This document shows, in pieces, positions 56,571-64,000 of a stretch of DNA of 64,000 nucleotides. This DNA is from Angomonas deanei. Taxonomy: Eukaryota; Euglenozoa; Kinetoplastea; Trypanosomatida; Trypanosomatidae. Position 1 is the stretch's first letter; each line of letters starts with the position of its first letter. Location: positions 310,001 to 374,000 of the forward strand of contig LR877151.1 of the NCBI GenBank assembly GCA_903995115.1. The letters are read 5' to 3'. Both the position numbers and the translations under genes were made by a program. The notes below the pieces were generated by a model that did not search any database, was not told the origin of the DNA, and worked only from the letters and a program-made list of their open reading frames with translations.

Positions 56571-57119
56571 ATGCCCCGTCACGCTTTTTCTACCCCTTTT
56601 AAGAGGGACGGTGGTGGACCCCTCACAGACATGTACCGAGTCATACCAAGAACAGAGCCCGAACGGCGTGCTGCTGCACTTCCTGATGAAGACACACCGC
56701 CCCTACAGGAGGAGGAAGAGGAGTGTGGCGCGCTCCCCACGGTAGAATCTCAAAACGAAGAGAAGGAGCTGCGCGCGCTGGCGGTACAAGCGATCAAACC
56801 ACTAGTCAAGCGACAAAAAACATTACTTTCAACCATCACCCCTAAGCCACCGTCTGCGCTGCCCAAGAAAGCCGTCACCGTTCAAGCAAAGAAACCACTG
56901 AGCAAGCGGGAGTACGTGTCTCAACGGGAAGCGGCGATGTCGTCCACCGAGAAAGAGGTGTTGTCTTCTGTACTGTATTGGATTGACGCTTCCCAGAAAG
57001 TACTGGCCGCCCTCCAGAGACGGCAAGAATGCCCAATAATGGAACTATTAACTGCACTGCACATTGACCCAGCGGATGTGTGGTACTCGCCAGATTCAGA
57101 AGAGTTTACATCACCGTGA
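56571..57119 (+). CDS. Unidentified small protein, 182 aa
   Basis: ATG 56571 (MPRHAFSTPFKRDGG) follows CTTCTTCTCTCTTTCTCTGT and AACTGTAG. The in-frame extension upstream is a hydrophobic product of the splice tract and is not counted. Residues 1-55 are polar, ~40-70 Glu-rich, ~70-120 Lys/Pro/Ala-rich (KPLVKRQKTLL, LPKKAVTVQAKKPLSKREY). The last 60 residues form one or two helices (EVLSSVLYWIDASQKVLAALQRR). The basic-disordered plus C-terminal helix design recalls small nuclear or ribosome-biogenesis factors, but nothing specific is recognised. Confidence 0.65.
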   Translation: MPRHAFSTPFKRDGGGPLTDMYRVIPRTEPERRAAALPDEDTPPLQEEEEECGALPTVESQNEEKELRALAVQAIKPLVKRQKTLLSTITPKPPSALPKKAVTVQAKKPLSKREYVSQREAAMSSTEKEVLSSVLYWIDASQKVLAALQRRQECPIMELLTALHIDPADVWYSPDSEEFTSP

Positions 57120-57303
57120 AAACGAGAAATATATTCTGCTACCTTTTGCTTTCGCTTCATTTTTTTTGTCGCCGCTTACGTTTTCTCTGAGAAGAAACAA
57201 TCGTGCCTGAGTTGTATTTTTTCGTCTCCTCTGTAATTGGGAACGACTTTTTCCACCTCTCTTGTCGACGCGACGCATTTTTATTTTTGTAGAACAAGTT
57301 GAC

Positions 57304-58590
57304 ATGCGGTCGTTTTTACGGTGTACCGCCCGATCTCGTGCGACCGTTCGTCTCACCTCCTTTACAGCGGGTGGGGACTCCAACCAACTCGCCGGCGTGA
57401 TTGCTCCATTGGTCCCTAAAACCTTCACGTCGGTGGCACAGGTGGCTCGCCAAATACCCGACAGCGTGATGGAACGCATCATGACCACCCGAGAGGCGAG
57501 GAGCAGCGGCCTCACCTCTTTTCTCGCCAGTTTTCCTTCGCAGTTTACGGTGGACACAATTGGCAAGGTAACAGTGGTCAAGCGGTCGGCTGTGCCAAGT
57601 AGCACGACACCGCATCACAAGGCTGCCATACCAGCTAGTGAGATAGAGGAGTACGAGCTGTTCCGGGTGGCGCGGCTGCTACCGGAGGCGGGCAAACCCA
57701 TAGCGATAGACGAAGCTTTCCTCAACGACGCCCAGGCACTGCTTCCTCCCGGACACGATGTGCTGAGTGTGTGCCTCAGCGCACCGGAGTTGTTTAATGT
57801 CACCTTTTCCAACGGATCTTATTCCATCCAGTTCAAACTAAGCCCAACGTGTGTTCCCAGAATAAGGCACCCCGAGGAGGAGCTGGAGAAGATCGCGCGG
57901 GGGGATGGGGACCGGCGGAAGAGACGGGCGGCCCAGCGGCAGCTGGCGTACCTCAAGTACCGCTCCCCGTTTCTAGACGAGCGCGTTCTTGCCTTTTACT
58001 TAGTCGACATACTCCCTACCGTTGTGGAAAAAGGGAATCCATTCAGTGCGTGTGTGTCGCGCGCGGACCTCTTCAAGGGCCTACCCCCCGAAATTGGGTT
58101 CTGCACCCCTGTCGATATACGCGCCTTCCTGTCCAAGTTCCCCAATCTGTTCACCCTGATGGACGGCGAGGGAACAGACCTGTTGATCCAGCGGGCGGAC
58201 CTGCCCATACCACACCAATCGTCAGAAGAGGACATCACGGCGGAAGAGGTTCTCACAGAGATATTTTTGCACTACCCTCAAACGCGGCCTCCCATCAAAG
58301 GGACAAACCTGTTTCGCTGCCTCAACACCCTTTCCCCACCACTGCGTCGAAAGCTGTACTCGTTCAAGAATGTCAAGGAAGAACTTCTTCTGTTGTTCCC
58401 AGATAAGGTGGAGCTCATGACCAATCCATTCGGGCCGCCCACGGAAGTGGATGACTTGTTCCACCCGACCCCACATCAAATACGAACGTGTAAGGGTCGG
58501 GTAGACTTTTTCATTCCTTTTCGGTTTAAAGACGACTGGCTAGAGAAATTAGAGAAAAAGTACGATAAGGCGCTCCTAAAGAAAATATGA
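57304..58590 (+). CDS. Mitochondrial protein with repeated FPxxF (winged-helix-like) units
   Basis: The start is ATG 57304 (MRSFLRCTARSRATVRL), right after TTTTATTTTTGTAG; the first 24 residues form a clear mitochondrial presequence. The 428-residue protein has four spaced units of the form 'Fhxx(F/A)Pxx(F/V)xhx...xhxhx': SFLASFPSQFTVDTIGKVTVV (~75), CLSAPELFNVTFSNGSYSI (~157), AFLSKFPNLFTLMDGEG (~275) and LLLLFPDKVELMT (~362). Helix-loop-strand units of this type occur in winged-helix/OST-HTH folds and in several kinetoplastid mitochondrial RNA-processing factors. I infer an organelle RNA or mitoribosome role but cannot name the gene. Confidence 0.6.
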   Translation: MRSFLRCTARSRATVRLTSFTAGGDSNQLAGVIAPLVPKTFTSVAQVARQIPDSVMERIMTTREARSSGLTSFLASFPSQFTVDTIGKVTVVKRSAVPSSTTPHHKAAIPASEIEEYELFRVARLLPEAGKPIAIDEAFLNDAQALLPPGHDVLSVCLSAPELFNVTFSNGSYSIQFKLSPTCVPRIRHPEEELEKIARGDGDRRKRRAAQRQLAYLKYRSPFLDERVLAFYLVDILPTVVEKGNPFSACVSRADLFKGLPPEIGFCTPVDIRAFLSKFPNLFTLMDGEGTDLLIQRADLPIPHQSSEEDITAEEVLTEIFLHYPQTRPPIKGTNLFRCLNTLSPPLRRKLYSFKNVKEELLLLFPDKVELMTNPFGPPTEVDDLFHPTPHQIRTCKGRVDFFIPFRFKDDWLEKLEKKYDKALLKKI

Positions 58591-58723
58591 ATGCATCCTG
58601 CTGTATAATAAAAGAATATCATTCTGTGTCAATCATAGTCTGTGGTTATATGATCAATTTTTTTTTTTTTTTTTTTTTGCGATGCTACTCCTTTCTCTCT
58701 TTTTTTTTTTCTCAGCCAAGGTA

Positions 58724-59917
58724 ATGCTCACTTTTTCGACCTTCAAACAACAGCGCTTACCGTCATGGCAACCTCTCCTTTCCCCGCCGGTCATGCTGGT
58801 GTGGTTTTTTATCGTTGGCGTTTTCTTTTTATTGACGGGCGTCGTCCTTCTTTCCGCGGATCAACAGGTCGTGGAGCTGTCCTTTCGTTACGATGATATT
58901 AAAAAGTGTACGTACGAAAATAATGAGGGAATCCATGAATACAAGTATTCCGACGACGCCGAGCCGGCGAGGCAAGGCTGTCTGACAGAGGTACCATTTC
59001 ATGTGACAAAAACCATGAAGGCGCCGGTGTATCTTTACTATAGTCTAACCAATTTTCACCAACACCACAGGACGTATGTCAAATCCATTAGCTATCGCCA
59101 GCTGACCGGAAAAGATAGCGTGTCGGTGGAACGGGAAACCGCTCCTCTAACTGGTCCTGGGGACATGTACGGTAAACACCAAGTAGTGAAGTTCACCGAT
59201 AATACCACGGCGGAGTTCAAGGAGTTTGTGTATGCCCCCGCGGGGTTGATCCCGTGGTCCATGTTCAACGACTCTTTTACCCTTCACCGTCAGAACGAGG
59301 ACGGGGAGTCCAAGTTGGTGTGCGACGGGAAGGATTTCTCAAAGGTCACCAACGAACCGCTGAAGAGTCCCACGGATAGCAAGTGCCGGAAGAAGGGAAT
59401 CGCAGATGCGTACGATGTGCTGCACAAGTTTAAGCCGGTTCATTTCACGCCCCATACAGAAAAGGGATTTAGAGTACCATATGTTTGGTGCAACACGGTC
59501 CACCGTCACGGGGAGGGCGATAATCCCTCCCACAATGTGTTTTACAATCACGGTTGGTACGAGCAGGAGGCTGGCCACGAGGTGCCGGTCAGCACCGATG
59601 AAGATTTTATCGTGTGGGCGCGGCCGGCGTCGTTCTCGACGTTTCGAAAACTGTATCGTGTGATCGAGGAGGATTTAGTTCCTGGAGAGTACATCATGTA
59701 CATTGACGAGCTGTTCGACTCCCAGGCGCACAAGGGGCAGAAGTGGTTCGTCCTTTCCACCCTGTCGTGGCTGGGAGGTAAAAGTAGCGTACTGGGAACG
59801 GTCTTTGTGTCGGTGGGTGCCTCGTCCTTACTTGGTGCCGTCTTGCTGTTTTTGGCCTTTAAACGTTTTGGTGATCGGGCTGAATCGGCCTTCCACAAAC
59901 TTAACGGATCGGACTGA
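58724..59917 (+). CDS. CDC50: CDC50/LEM3-family P4-ATPase (flippase) subunit
   Basis: The start is ATG 58724 (MLTFSTFKQQRLPSWQP); the open frame upstream is the splice tract (TTTTTTTTTTCTCAG). The protein has 397 residues with two membrane spans (~27-47, VWFFIVGVFFLLTGVVLL; ~351-375, VFVSVGASSLLGAVLLFLAF) and a long luminal loop. The loop holds the four conserved cysteines (KKCTYE, QGCLTE, LVCDGK, SKCRKK) that form two disulfides and an N-x-S/T (FTDNTTAEFK). Its motifs VYLYYSLTNFHQHHRTYVKS, GLIPWSMFNDSF and LYRVIEEDLVPGEYIMYI are typical of CDC50. It escorts P4-ATPase lipid flippases out of the ER and takes part in phospholipid translocation. In Leishmania the MT/Ros3 pair imports miltefosine; Ros3 is the CDC50 protein. 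Confidence 0.95.
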   Translation: MLTFSTFKQQRLPSWQPLLSPPVMLVWFFIVGVFFLLTGVVLLSADQQVVELSFRYDDIKKCTYENNEGIHEYKYSDDAEPARQGCLTEVPFHVTKTMKAPVYLYYSLTNFHQHHRTYVKSISYRQLTGKDSVSVERETAPLTGPGDMYGKHQVVKFTDNTTAEFKEFVYAPAGLIPWSMFNDSFTLHRQNEDGESKLVCDGKDFSKVTNEPLKSPTDSKCRKKGIADAYDVLHKFKPVHFTPHTEKGFRVPYVWCNTVHRHGEGDNPSHNVFYNHGWYEQEAGHEVPVSTDEDFIVWARPASFSTFRKLYRVIEEDLVPGEYIMYIDELFDSQAHKGQKWFVLSTLSWLGGKSSVLGTVFVSVGASSLLGAVLLFLAFKRFGDRAESAFHKLNGSD

Positions 59918-60104
59918 ACGTGTTCTTGTAGACTATCTTTTCTAAATGCACATTTCGTAAAACACAGCAACATCAGAAAAAGTGCCCTGTGCAAGGAGGG
60001 ATCCCATGACTGCACATCCTCGAAAAATGTTCCCCTACTTCCCCCACTTTTCCGCCACCTAGAAAAACAAGACGGCGATACGAACACCATTATTCTTCCG
60101 ATAG

Positions 60105-60734
60105 ATGCCATTCGGGGATATAGACCGAGACGAGCCGACTCTCGCGGAAAGGGTTCAACGGGCCAAGGTGGATATCCTCAAGGGACATACTGTAGAGACC
60201 GACTGGAAGTGCTTGGTAGACTCTCATGTCATGCTGAAAGACGTGGCCAGAGACGCTAAAATGAGGGGAGAATTGTTTGCAAATGTCCTCTGCGCTCTGG
60301 AGCTGATTGCCGATGTGCTGCGGACCTCTGAAAAGACAGAGGACGAGGCACCCAATCAGGAAACGGCCCTTGTCGGCCTCGCGTCGGATCTGTTTTCATC
60401 CCTCTACACCGTGTCGCCCATCCCGTCCCGGAAGCAGTGGAAGGAGGCGCTCCTTCGTTTATCACCGGAGGAGCAAATGCTGGTGGTGCGGGAACCGACC
60501 CCGGCTTGGGCGAAGGCGGCCGCCGATACAGTGCGCGAAGGCGACCTCGACGCCGACGAAGACGACGACGGCTCTTTCGTCGAGGAAGAGTTAAAAGCGT
60601 TGGTGAAGCGTTGCATTGTACTAGGCCGAAGGTGCAAGAGGTCCGTCCCCAACGATAGCAGCAAGTCCCAACCGCTCAGTGAGGCAATCAACATACTGAC
60701 CAGCTATGTCAACGACGGTGCTTTGGAATGGTAA
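60105..60734 (+). CDS. Unidentified acidic protein, 209 aa
   Basis: ATG 60105 (MPFGDIDRDEPTLAERV). Helical, acidic, with Leu-rich stretches (GELFANVLCALELIADVL, ETALVGLASDLFSSLY), an Asp/Glu-rich stretch at ~147-160 (DLDADEDDDG) and a helix ELKALVKRCIVLGRRCKR. No signal or membrane segment. The composition suggests a helical scaffold or armadillo-like fragment. No family recognised. Confidence 0.65.
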   Translation: MPFGDIDRDEPTLAERVQRAKVDILKGHTVETDWKCLVDSHVMLKDVARDAKMRGELFANVLCALELIADVLRTSEKTEDEAPNQETALVGLASDLFSSLYTVSPIPSRKQWKEALLRLSPEEQMLVVREPTPAWAKAAADTVREGDLDADEDDDGSFVEEELKALVKRCIVLGRRCKRSVPNDSSKSQPLSEAINILTSYVNDGALEW

Positions 60735-60892
60735 ACCTGCTTCTTTTTACTATTATTGTTATTAATATAACTCCTATTTTTAAAGGTCGCCGTCTTGCCC
60801 ATTTGTTCCCCCTTACTTCCAGCTTCCCGTTGCTATCGTGAAGACCCCATTCCTCTTCCCGCTCGCTTCTACTACCCTTAGCTTTCTTTTTC

Positions 60893-62356
60893 ATGAGTAA
60901 TACAAATAGGAAACGCCAGCGAGATGGTGAAAAGGTGGACTACCTCGGAAAACAACTAGAGATGATCAAGTCTCGTCCACCTCAAACGGTTTTCCACTTT
61001 CCGTCCGACCTCGAATTTCCCCAATATCTCACAGACACTTTCCCCCAAGAGCAGTATCGATCTAGGAAGTTTGACGTGAAGACGTGCGTACACTGGGGGC
61101 AGCGTAAGCTGCTTCTGTCGGAGATTCAGTTACTCACCAAGTACTGCGAGCCGGGTGTGTCCTACCACATTGTCTACGCGGGGTCTGCTCCCGGCACCCA
61201 CCTCGCGTTTTTAGACGATATGTTCAACAGCAGACACACGTGGGAGCTGGTGGATCCAGGCCAGTTTGACACGGCCGTGCTGGGGGACCGGAAAAACTTT
61301 AGCCTAAGGAATGAATTCTTTACCAATTCCACCGCCTACGGCATAAACGCACGGCGAGTGAGGGAGTTCCATCCCTACTTGGGTGCCTTATACGCCCACC
61401 TAACGTCGTCGGCCAAGGAGCACGCCAAAAAGGAGTTACACGAAAAGTTAAAGGATAGCATCGGCACCATTGATGTGGCGAGGGGTACCACCGACATTCC
61501 TTCCATGTACGAGATCCCACTTTCTCTCCCCAGAGGGTTCAACCTCCTCTGCGAGGTGGCACAGGAGCGCTGCAAACCACTGCTGTTTGTGTCGGATATT
61601 CGGTCGGGTAGTTTGGACCTACCCAACTTTGAGGAGCACGTCCAGGAGAATATGAAGGCGCAGGAGTGTTGGACACAGCTGCTGAATGGGAAGTACAGCA
61701 TGCTAAAGTTTCGTCTCCCCTATACATGGGTGTCTGTTGCTGGGGAGTCCAAGCCGGTCCGAAACACCACCACCATTCGAGAGGATGGGACGGTGCCGTA
61801 CTTGCGGGGTGAGATACTCCTACCCATTTGGACACGCCCCACCAGCACGGAAGGTCGATTGGTGGTGCCACAGGATGCGTTTCAGGTGCCGTACAATGTG
61901 GAGAAGGTGGAGGATCAGTTCTTCTACTTCAACTCCCGGATGCGAGAGCAATTTCACTTTAATCACGTTGTAAGAAACAATGATTATCTAGATCACCACT
62001 ACGACGCCACCGCGGAGGTGCGCTGCTTGCAGGAGTATTTACGGTTTACCCGACCAGAGCTGAAGGGCGCGTCAGACGAGGTGATCTCATCGGAGGTGAT
62101 TAAAATATCAAACAGGATCACCGCGTGTCTGAAAGTCTCCTTTGAGGATGCCATCCGACGGAGGGATGCGCTCGTCCTCCGACAGGCGGCCCAGAACGCC
62201 CCAAAGAATACCGATACACACGGCAAGACCACTTTGGCCGATGTGGTGCGGGCGTTGGTGGCGCAAGGGACGGTGGAGCGGGAACGAGCGGTGTGGAAGG
62301 AGAATATGGATGAGACACAGGCGTACGATTCCCCCAAAGAATGGGTGAAGTCATAG
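60893..62356 (+). CDS. mRNA cap 2'-O-methyltransferase, poxvirus VP39-like (TbMTr2/MTr3 type)
   Basis: A 487-residue protein (about 56 kDa). It has the VP39 signature VHWGQRKLLLSEIQLL (~66-81), a SAM-binding turn IVYAGSAPGTHLAFL (~93-107) and the K-D-K-E catalytic tetrad of 2'-O-methylases: Lys72 (GQRK), Asp235 (SDIRSG), Lys272 (SMLKFRLPY) and Glu307 (RGEILLP). Kinetoplastids add four methylated nucleotides (cap 4) to the spliced leader, and two VP39-like enzymes methylate residues 2 and 3. By size this one is closer to the T. brucei 57-kDa enzyme than the 48-kDa one, so MTr3 is favoured, without certainty. The basic N-terminus (NRKRQR) may be a nuclear signal. Confidence 0.9.
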   Translation: MSNTNRKRQRDGEKVDYLGKQLEMIKSRPPQTVFHFPSDLEFPQYLTDTFPQEQYRSRKFDVKTCVHWGQRKLLLSEIQLLTKYCEPGVSYHIVYAGSAPGTHLAFLDDMFNSRHTWELVDPGQFDTAVLGDRKNFSLRNEFFTNSTAYGINARRVREFHPYLGALYAHLTSSAKEHAKKELHEKLKDSIGTIDVARGTTDIPSMYEIPLSLPRGFNLLCEVAQERCKPLLFVSDIRSGSLDLPNFEEHVQENMKAQECWTQLLNGKYSMLKFRLPYTWVSVAGESKPVRNTTTIREDGTVPYLRGEILLPIWTRPTSTEGRLVVPQDAFQVPYNVEKVEDQFFYFNSRMREQFHFNHVVRNNDYLDHHYDATAEVRCLQEYLRFTRPELKGASDEVISSEVIKISNRITACLKVSFEDAIRRRDALVLRQAAQNAPKNTDTHGKTTLADVVRALVAQGTVERERAVWKENMDETQAYDSPKEWVKS

Positions 62357-62566
62357 ACGGTTCGTCGTCACAGATGGAGGAGGATTTTTTTTTTTTTTGT
62401 TCATTTTTAGTAGAGAGTTATGCGTTTCGTTAAAGCAGTACACGTCTGTCGGGCATTATATATTCTTTCTCTTTTTCTTTTCGTTTCTGTAATACGTTTG
62501 GTTTAGGTTGAATTTGTGTTCAATTTTTTTTTATCATTATTTCGCGTTTAAAAATCTGTATTCAGT

Positions 62567-64000
62567 ATGGCTTCTGCCCCTCGTCAAGGCCGTAAGGGTG
62601 GCAAGATATCCTCTTCCCCCGCCCTCGCGCCCAAGGAACCCACGCCCGCGGCACTTTCCCCAGGCACCCAACTTCCTGGTGGCGCGTTCCCCAACGACCC
62701 GGAGAACGAGCTAAACTTTGACCTAGAGGCGCTCATTCAGCACAAGAAGGCGAACAAACCGTCTCCTGGCACCACCGTGACCCCCGGGGATAATGTATTC
62801 AAGTTCGACATGGACTCCGTAGATCAAGTGGCGCTGGGTACCGTCATTGGGGGTACCAAGTCGGTGAAGGCCGACTCCAGGAAGCCCGAAGCATCGGCGG
62901 ACGAGGTGTCGAAGCGTTTTGTGCCCTTGGCCGAAGCGGCGAGACCGAACGGAGTGGCCCTCTGTGATGTCACCGTCGAGGAGAGTCTCACCTTCAAGGA
63001 GGAGGACGTCCTAGTCTCCCGGCACCCGCACATTCTTCTGAAGCTGGCGGTGGCGTTGGCTTCCCCCTCCACCAAGGCAAAAGTCATGGTGGTCGTCCCT
63101 CGCTACTTTGAGGTGACCCCGATGGCCGACACGATCCGTGGCATGAAGGACACCGAAAGCGGGGCGACACGGGAGGTCGGTGAGCTTAAAGGACAGCAGT
63201 TCGTGGGGAAGGAGAGCTGCCAGCTGTGGGTGGTTAGTGCGGAGACGGCGCTGGTGTATCTACACAGCCAGAAGTCTTTAGCGCCCTTTACCCACTTGAT
63301 CGTCCCTGGTGCCTCCCGCATGACCCCCCTCCTGTCCTACTTTCTGTGGGGCCTGAGGGAGAGGGTGTTCCGCCGCAGCCACAACCTCGACACCACCGCA
63401 CCAAAACTGCAGGTGGCCATCTGCGCGTCGGCGAGCACCAAGAGGAATGTGCTGGACTTTTTTGCGGACCAAAGCGTCAAGGTCTTGGACCATCCCTCCT
63501 GGGATGATAACCGCGAGATGTTTTCCTACGACGAGTCCACCGCGCTGGCCGGCCTCGATGTGCTGGAGGTGGCGGTCGATAAGTCTGGCAAGTTTCCAGG
63601 ACCGCACCGCAAGTTGGTGGAGCACACCATTAAGATTGCCTGTAACATTGTTAGCAAGATGACGGAGAGTGCGAAGCGGCCGTTGGTGATTTACGTGTTT
63701 GCCGCGGACGTTCGCGATGTGGTGGATGGCCTCCGTAGTGCGAACCTGAAAGACACCAACGTGCAAGCTGGTCGCTCTGCGGTGGGAGAGCCGGACGTGG
63801 ACTCCCCGACTGCATCTTCCAAGGGCCACACTGTGTTTGTCGTGCATCAGTCGTCTTCTTCTCCTCTGGTGGACACGGAATGCAACGGGGTGGACTTTGT
63901 GCTCGACATGGGCACTACGCGCCGGTTTTCGACCCAAAGCCGCTCAGAGAGCTTCATTGGGACGACGACCTCGGAGTGGGCCTCCAAGGCCGACATCCTG
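62567..64000 (+). CDS. DExH-type helicase relative with lost ATPase motifs, 3' end beyond window
   Basis: ATG 62567 (MASAPRQGRKGG) follows TTTTTTTTTATC and TTCAG; the frame stays open to the last base, giving 478 residues so far. Residues 1-110 are disordered. From ~130 the order of DEAH/RHA helicase blocks can be followed, but the active motifs are gone. Motif Ia is VVVPRYFEVTPMADTIRGM (family TQPRRVAA); then REVGELKGQQF (EVGYxIRFE). At the Walker A position there is no GxGKT (SRHPHILLKLA). The DEAH box reads PGAS (HLIVPGASR, 247-250). The SAT motif reads ASAS, and the motif V region reads HQSSSSPLVDTECNGVDFVLDMG. The chain ends in GTTTSEWASKADIL, matching the motif VI approach 'WISKASARQR'. 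An inactive helicase-fold scaffold is the best reading. Confidence 0.65.
   Translation, partial: MASAPRQGRKGGKISSSPALAPKEPTPAALSPGTQLPGGAFPNDPENELNFDLEALIQHKKANKPSPGTTVTPGDNVFKFDMDSVDQVALGTVIGGTKSVKADSRKPEASADEVSKRFVPLAEAARPNGVALCDVTVEESLTFKEEDVLVSRHPHILLKLAVALASPSTKAKVMVVVPRYFEVTPMADTIRGMKDTESGATREVGELKGQQFVGKESCQLWVVSAETALVYLHSQKSLAPFTHLIVPGASRMTPLLSYFLWGLRERVFRRSHNLDTTAPKLQVAICASASTKRNVLDFFADQSVKVLDHPSWDDNREMFSYDESTALAGLDVLEVAVDKSGKFPGPHRKLVEHTIKIACNIVSKMTESAKRPLVIYVFAADVRDVVDGLRSANLKDTNVQAGRSAVGEPDVDSPTASSKGHTVFVVHQSSSSPLVDTECNGVDFVLDMGTTRRFSTQSRSESFIGTTTSEWASKADIL

Noticed and set aside
1-64000. Search for retroelements, transposons, CRISPR arrays, tRNA and rRNA genes
   Set aside because: No reverse-transcriptase, integrase or transposase sequence, no regularly spaced repeat array and no tRNA-like box pattern was noticed by eye; small elements could still be missed.
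1-64000. Stop codon reassignment (as in Blastocrithidia)
   Set aside because: All recognised proteins read through to family-typical ends with the standard code, and TAA, TAG and TGA do not occur in frame within conserved domains apart from the two homopolymer breaks.

Overview
The window is nuclear DNA from a kinetoplastid flagellate, most likely a trypanosomatid. All 37 protein genes I can support lie on the + strand, have no introns, and are separated by short AT-rich spacers. Most spacers end in a polypyrimidine run followed by an AG just before the start codon, which is the layout of a polycistronic unit processed by spliced-leader trans-splicing. Family content agrees: two GIM5/PEX11-type glycosomal membrane proteins, a poxvirus-like cap 2'-O-methyltransferase of the cap-4 type, and a TM-anchored class I peroxidase relative. 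The standard genetic code is used. I cannot fix the genus. I saw no tRNA, rRNA, CRISPR array, transposon or retroelement.

Layout. 0-9.5 kb: an unidentified protein cut by the window edge, an Sfi1-like centrin-binding repeat protein, a coiled-coil protein, a mitochondrial-type membrane protein, two tandem PEX11-family genes and the complex I subunit NDUFB7. 9.7-21.6 kb: a 1,284-residue RanBP2-type zinc-finger protein, a disordered protein with repeated SP motifs, a NOPCHAP1-like protein, IscU, a PPIL3-type cyclophilin, a tRNA m3C methyltransferase and an XPG nuclease. 21.8-31.3 kb: a transporter block (MATE, FUSC/aromatic-acid exporter, MATE) followed by a Sec14-like lipid-transfer protein. 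31.5-47.5 kb: a coiled-coil protein with 11-residue tandem repeats, PNO1, an unknown, an FCP/SCP phosphatase, cohesin SMC1, a FYVE protein, an mS26-like mitoribosomal protein and a C2-like/Ser-rich protein. 47.5-54.7 kb: a run of GC-rich hairpins, a stand-alone acyltransferase resembling the malonyl/palmitoyl transferase domain of fungal FAS, a membrane-anchored pseudoperoxidase, XPC/Rad4 and an RPA3-like OB-fold protein. 54.9-64 kb: unknown proteins, a mitochondrial repeat protein, CDC50, the cap methyltransferase and a DExH helicase relative that has lost its ATPase motifs and runs off the end.

As usual in kinetoplastids, neighbours are mostly unrelated in function. Loose themes are DNA repair and chromosomes (XPG, XPC, SMC1, RPA3-like), RNA maturation (cap methyltransferase, PPIL3, tRNA m3C methyltransferase, PNO1, NOPCHAP1-like), mitochondria (IscU, NDUFB7, mS26-like, repeat proteins) and membranes (MATE, FUSC, Sec14, CDC50, PEX11).

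Two host genes (the first MATE gene and XPC/Rad4) are each broken by a one-base change in a short homopolymer. Whether these are assembly errors or real cannot be decided from the sequence alone. The most interesting items are the pseudoperoxidase without a proximal heme histidine, the inactive-looking DExH helicase, the FAS-like acyltransferase with its hairpin-rich leader region, and the MATE-FUSC-MATE cluster.
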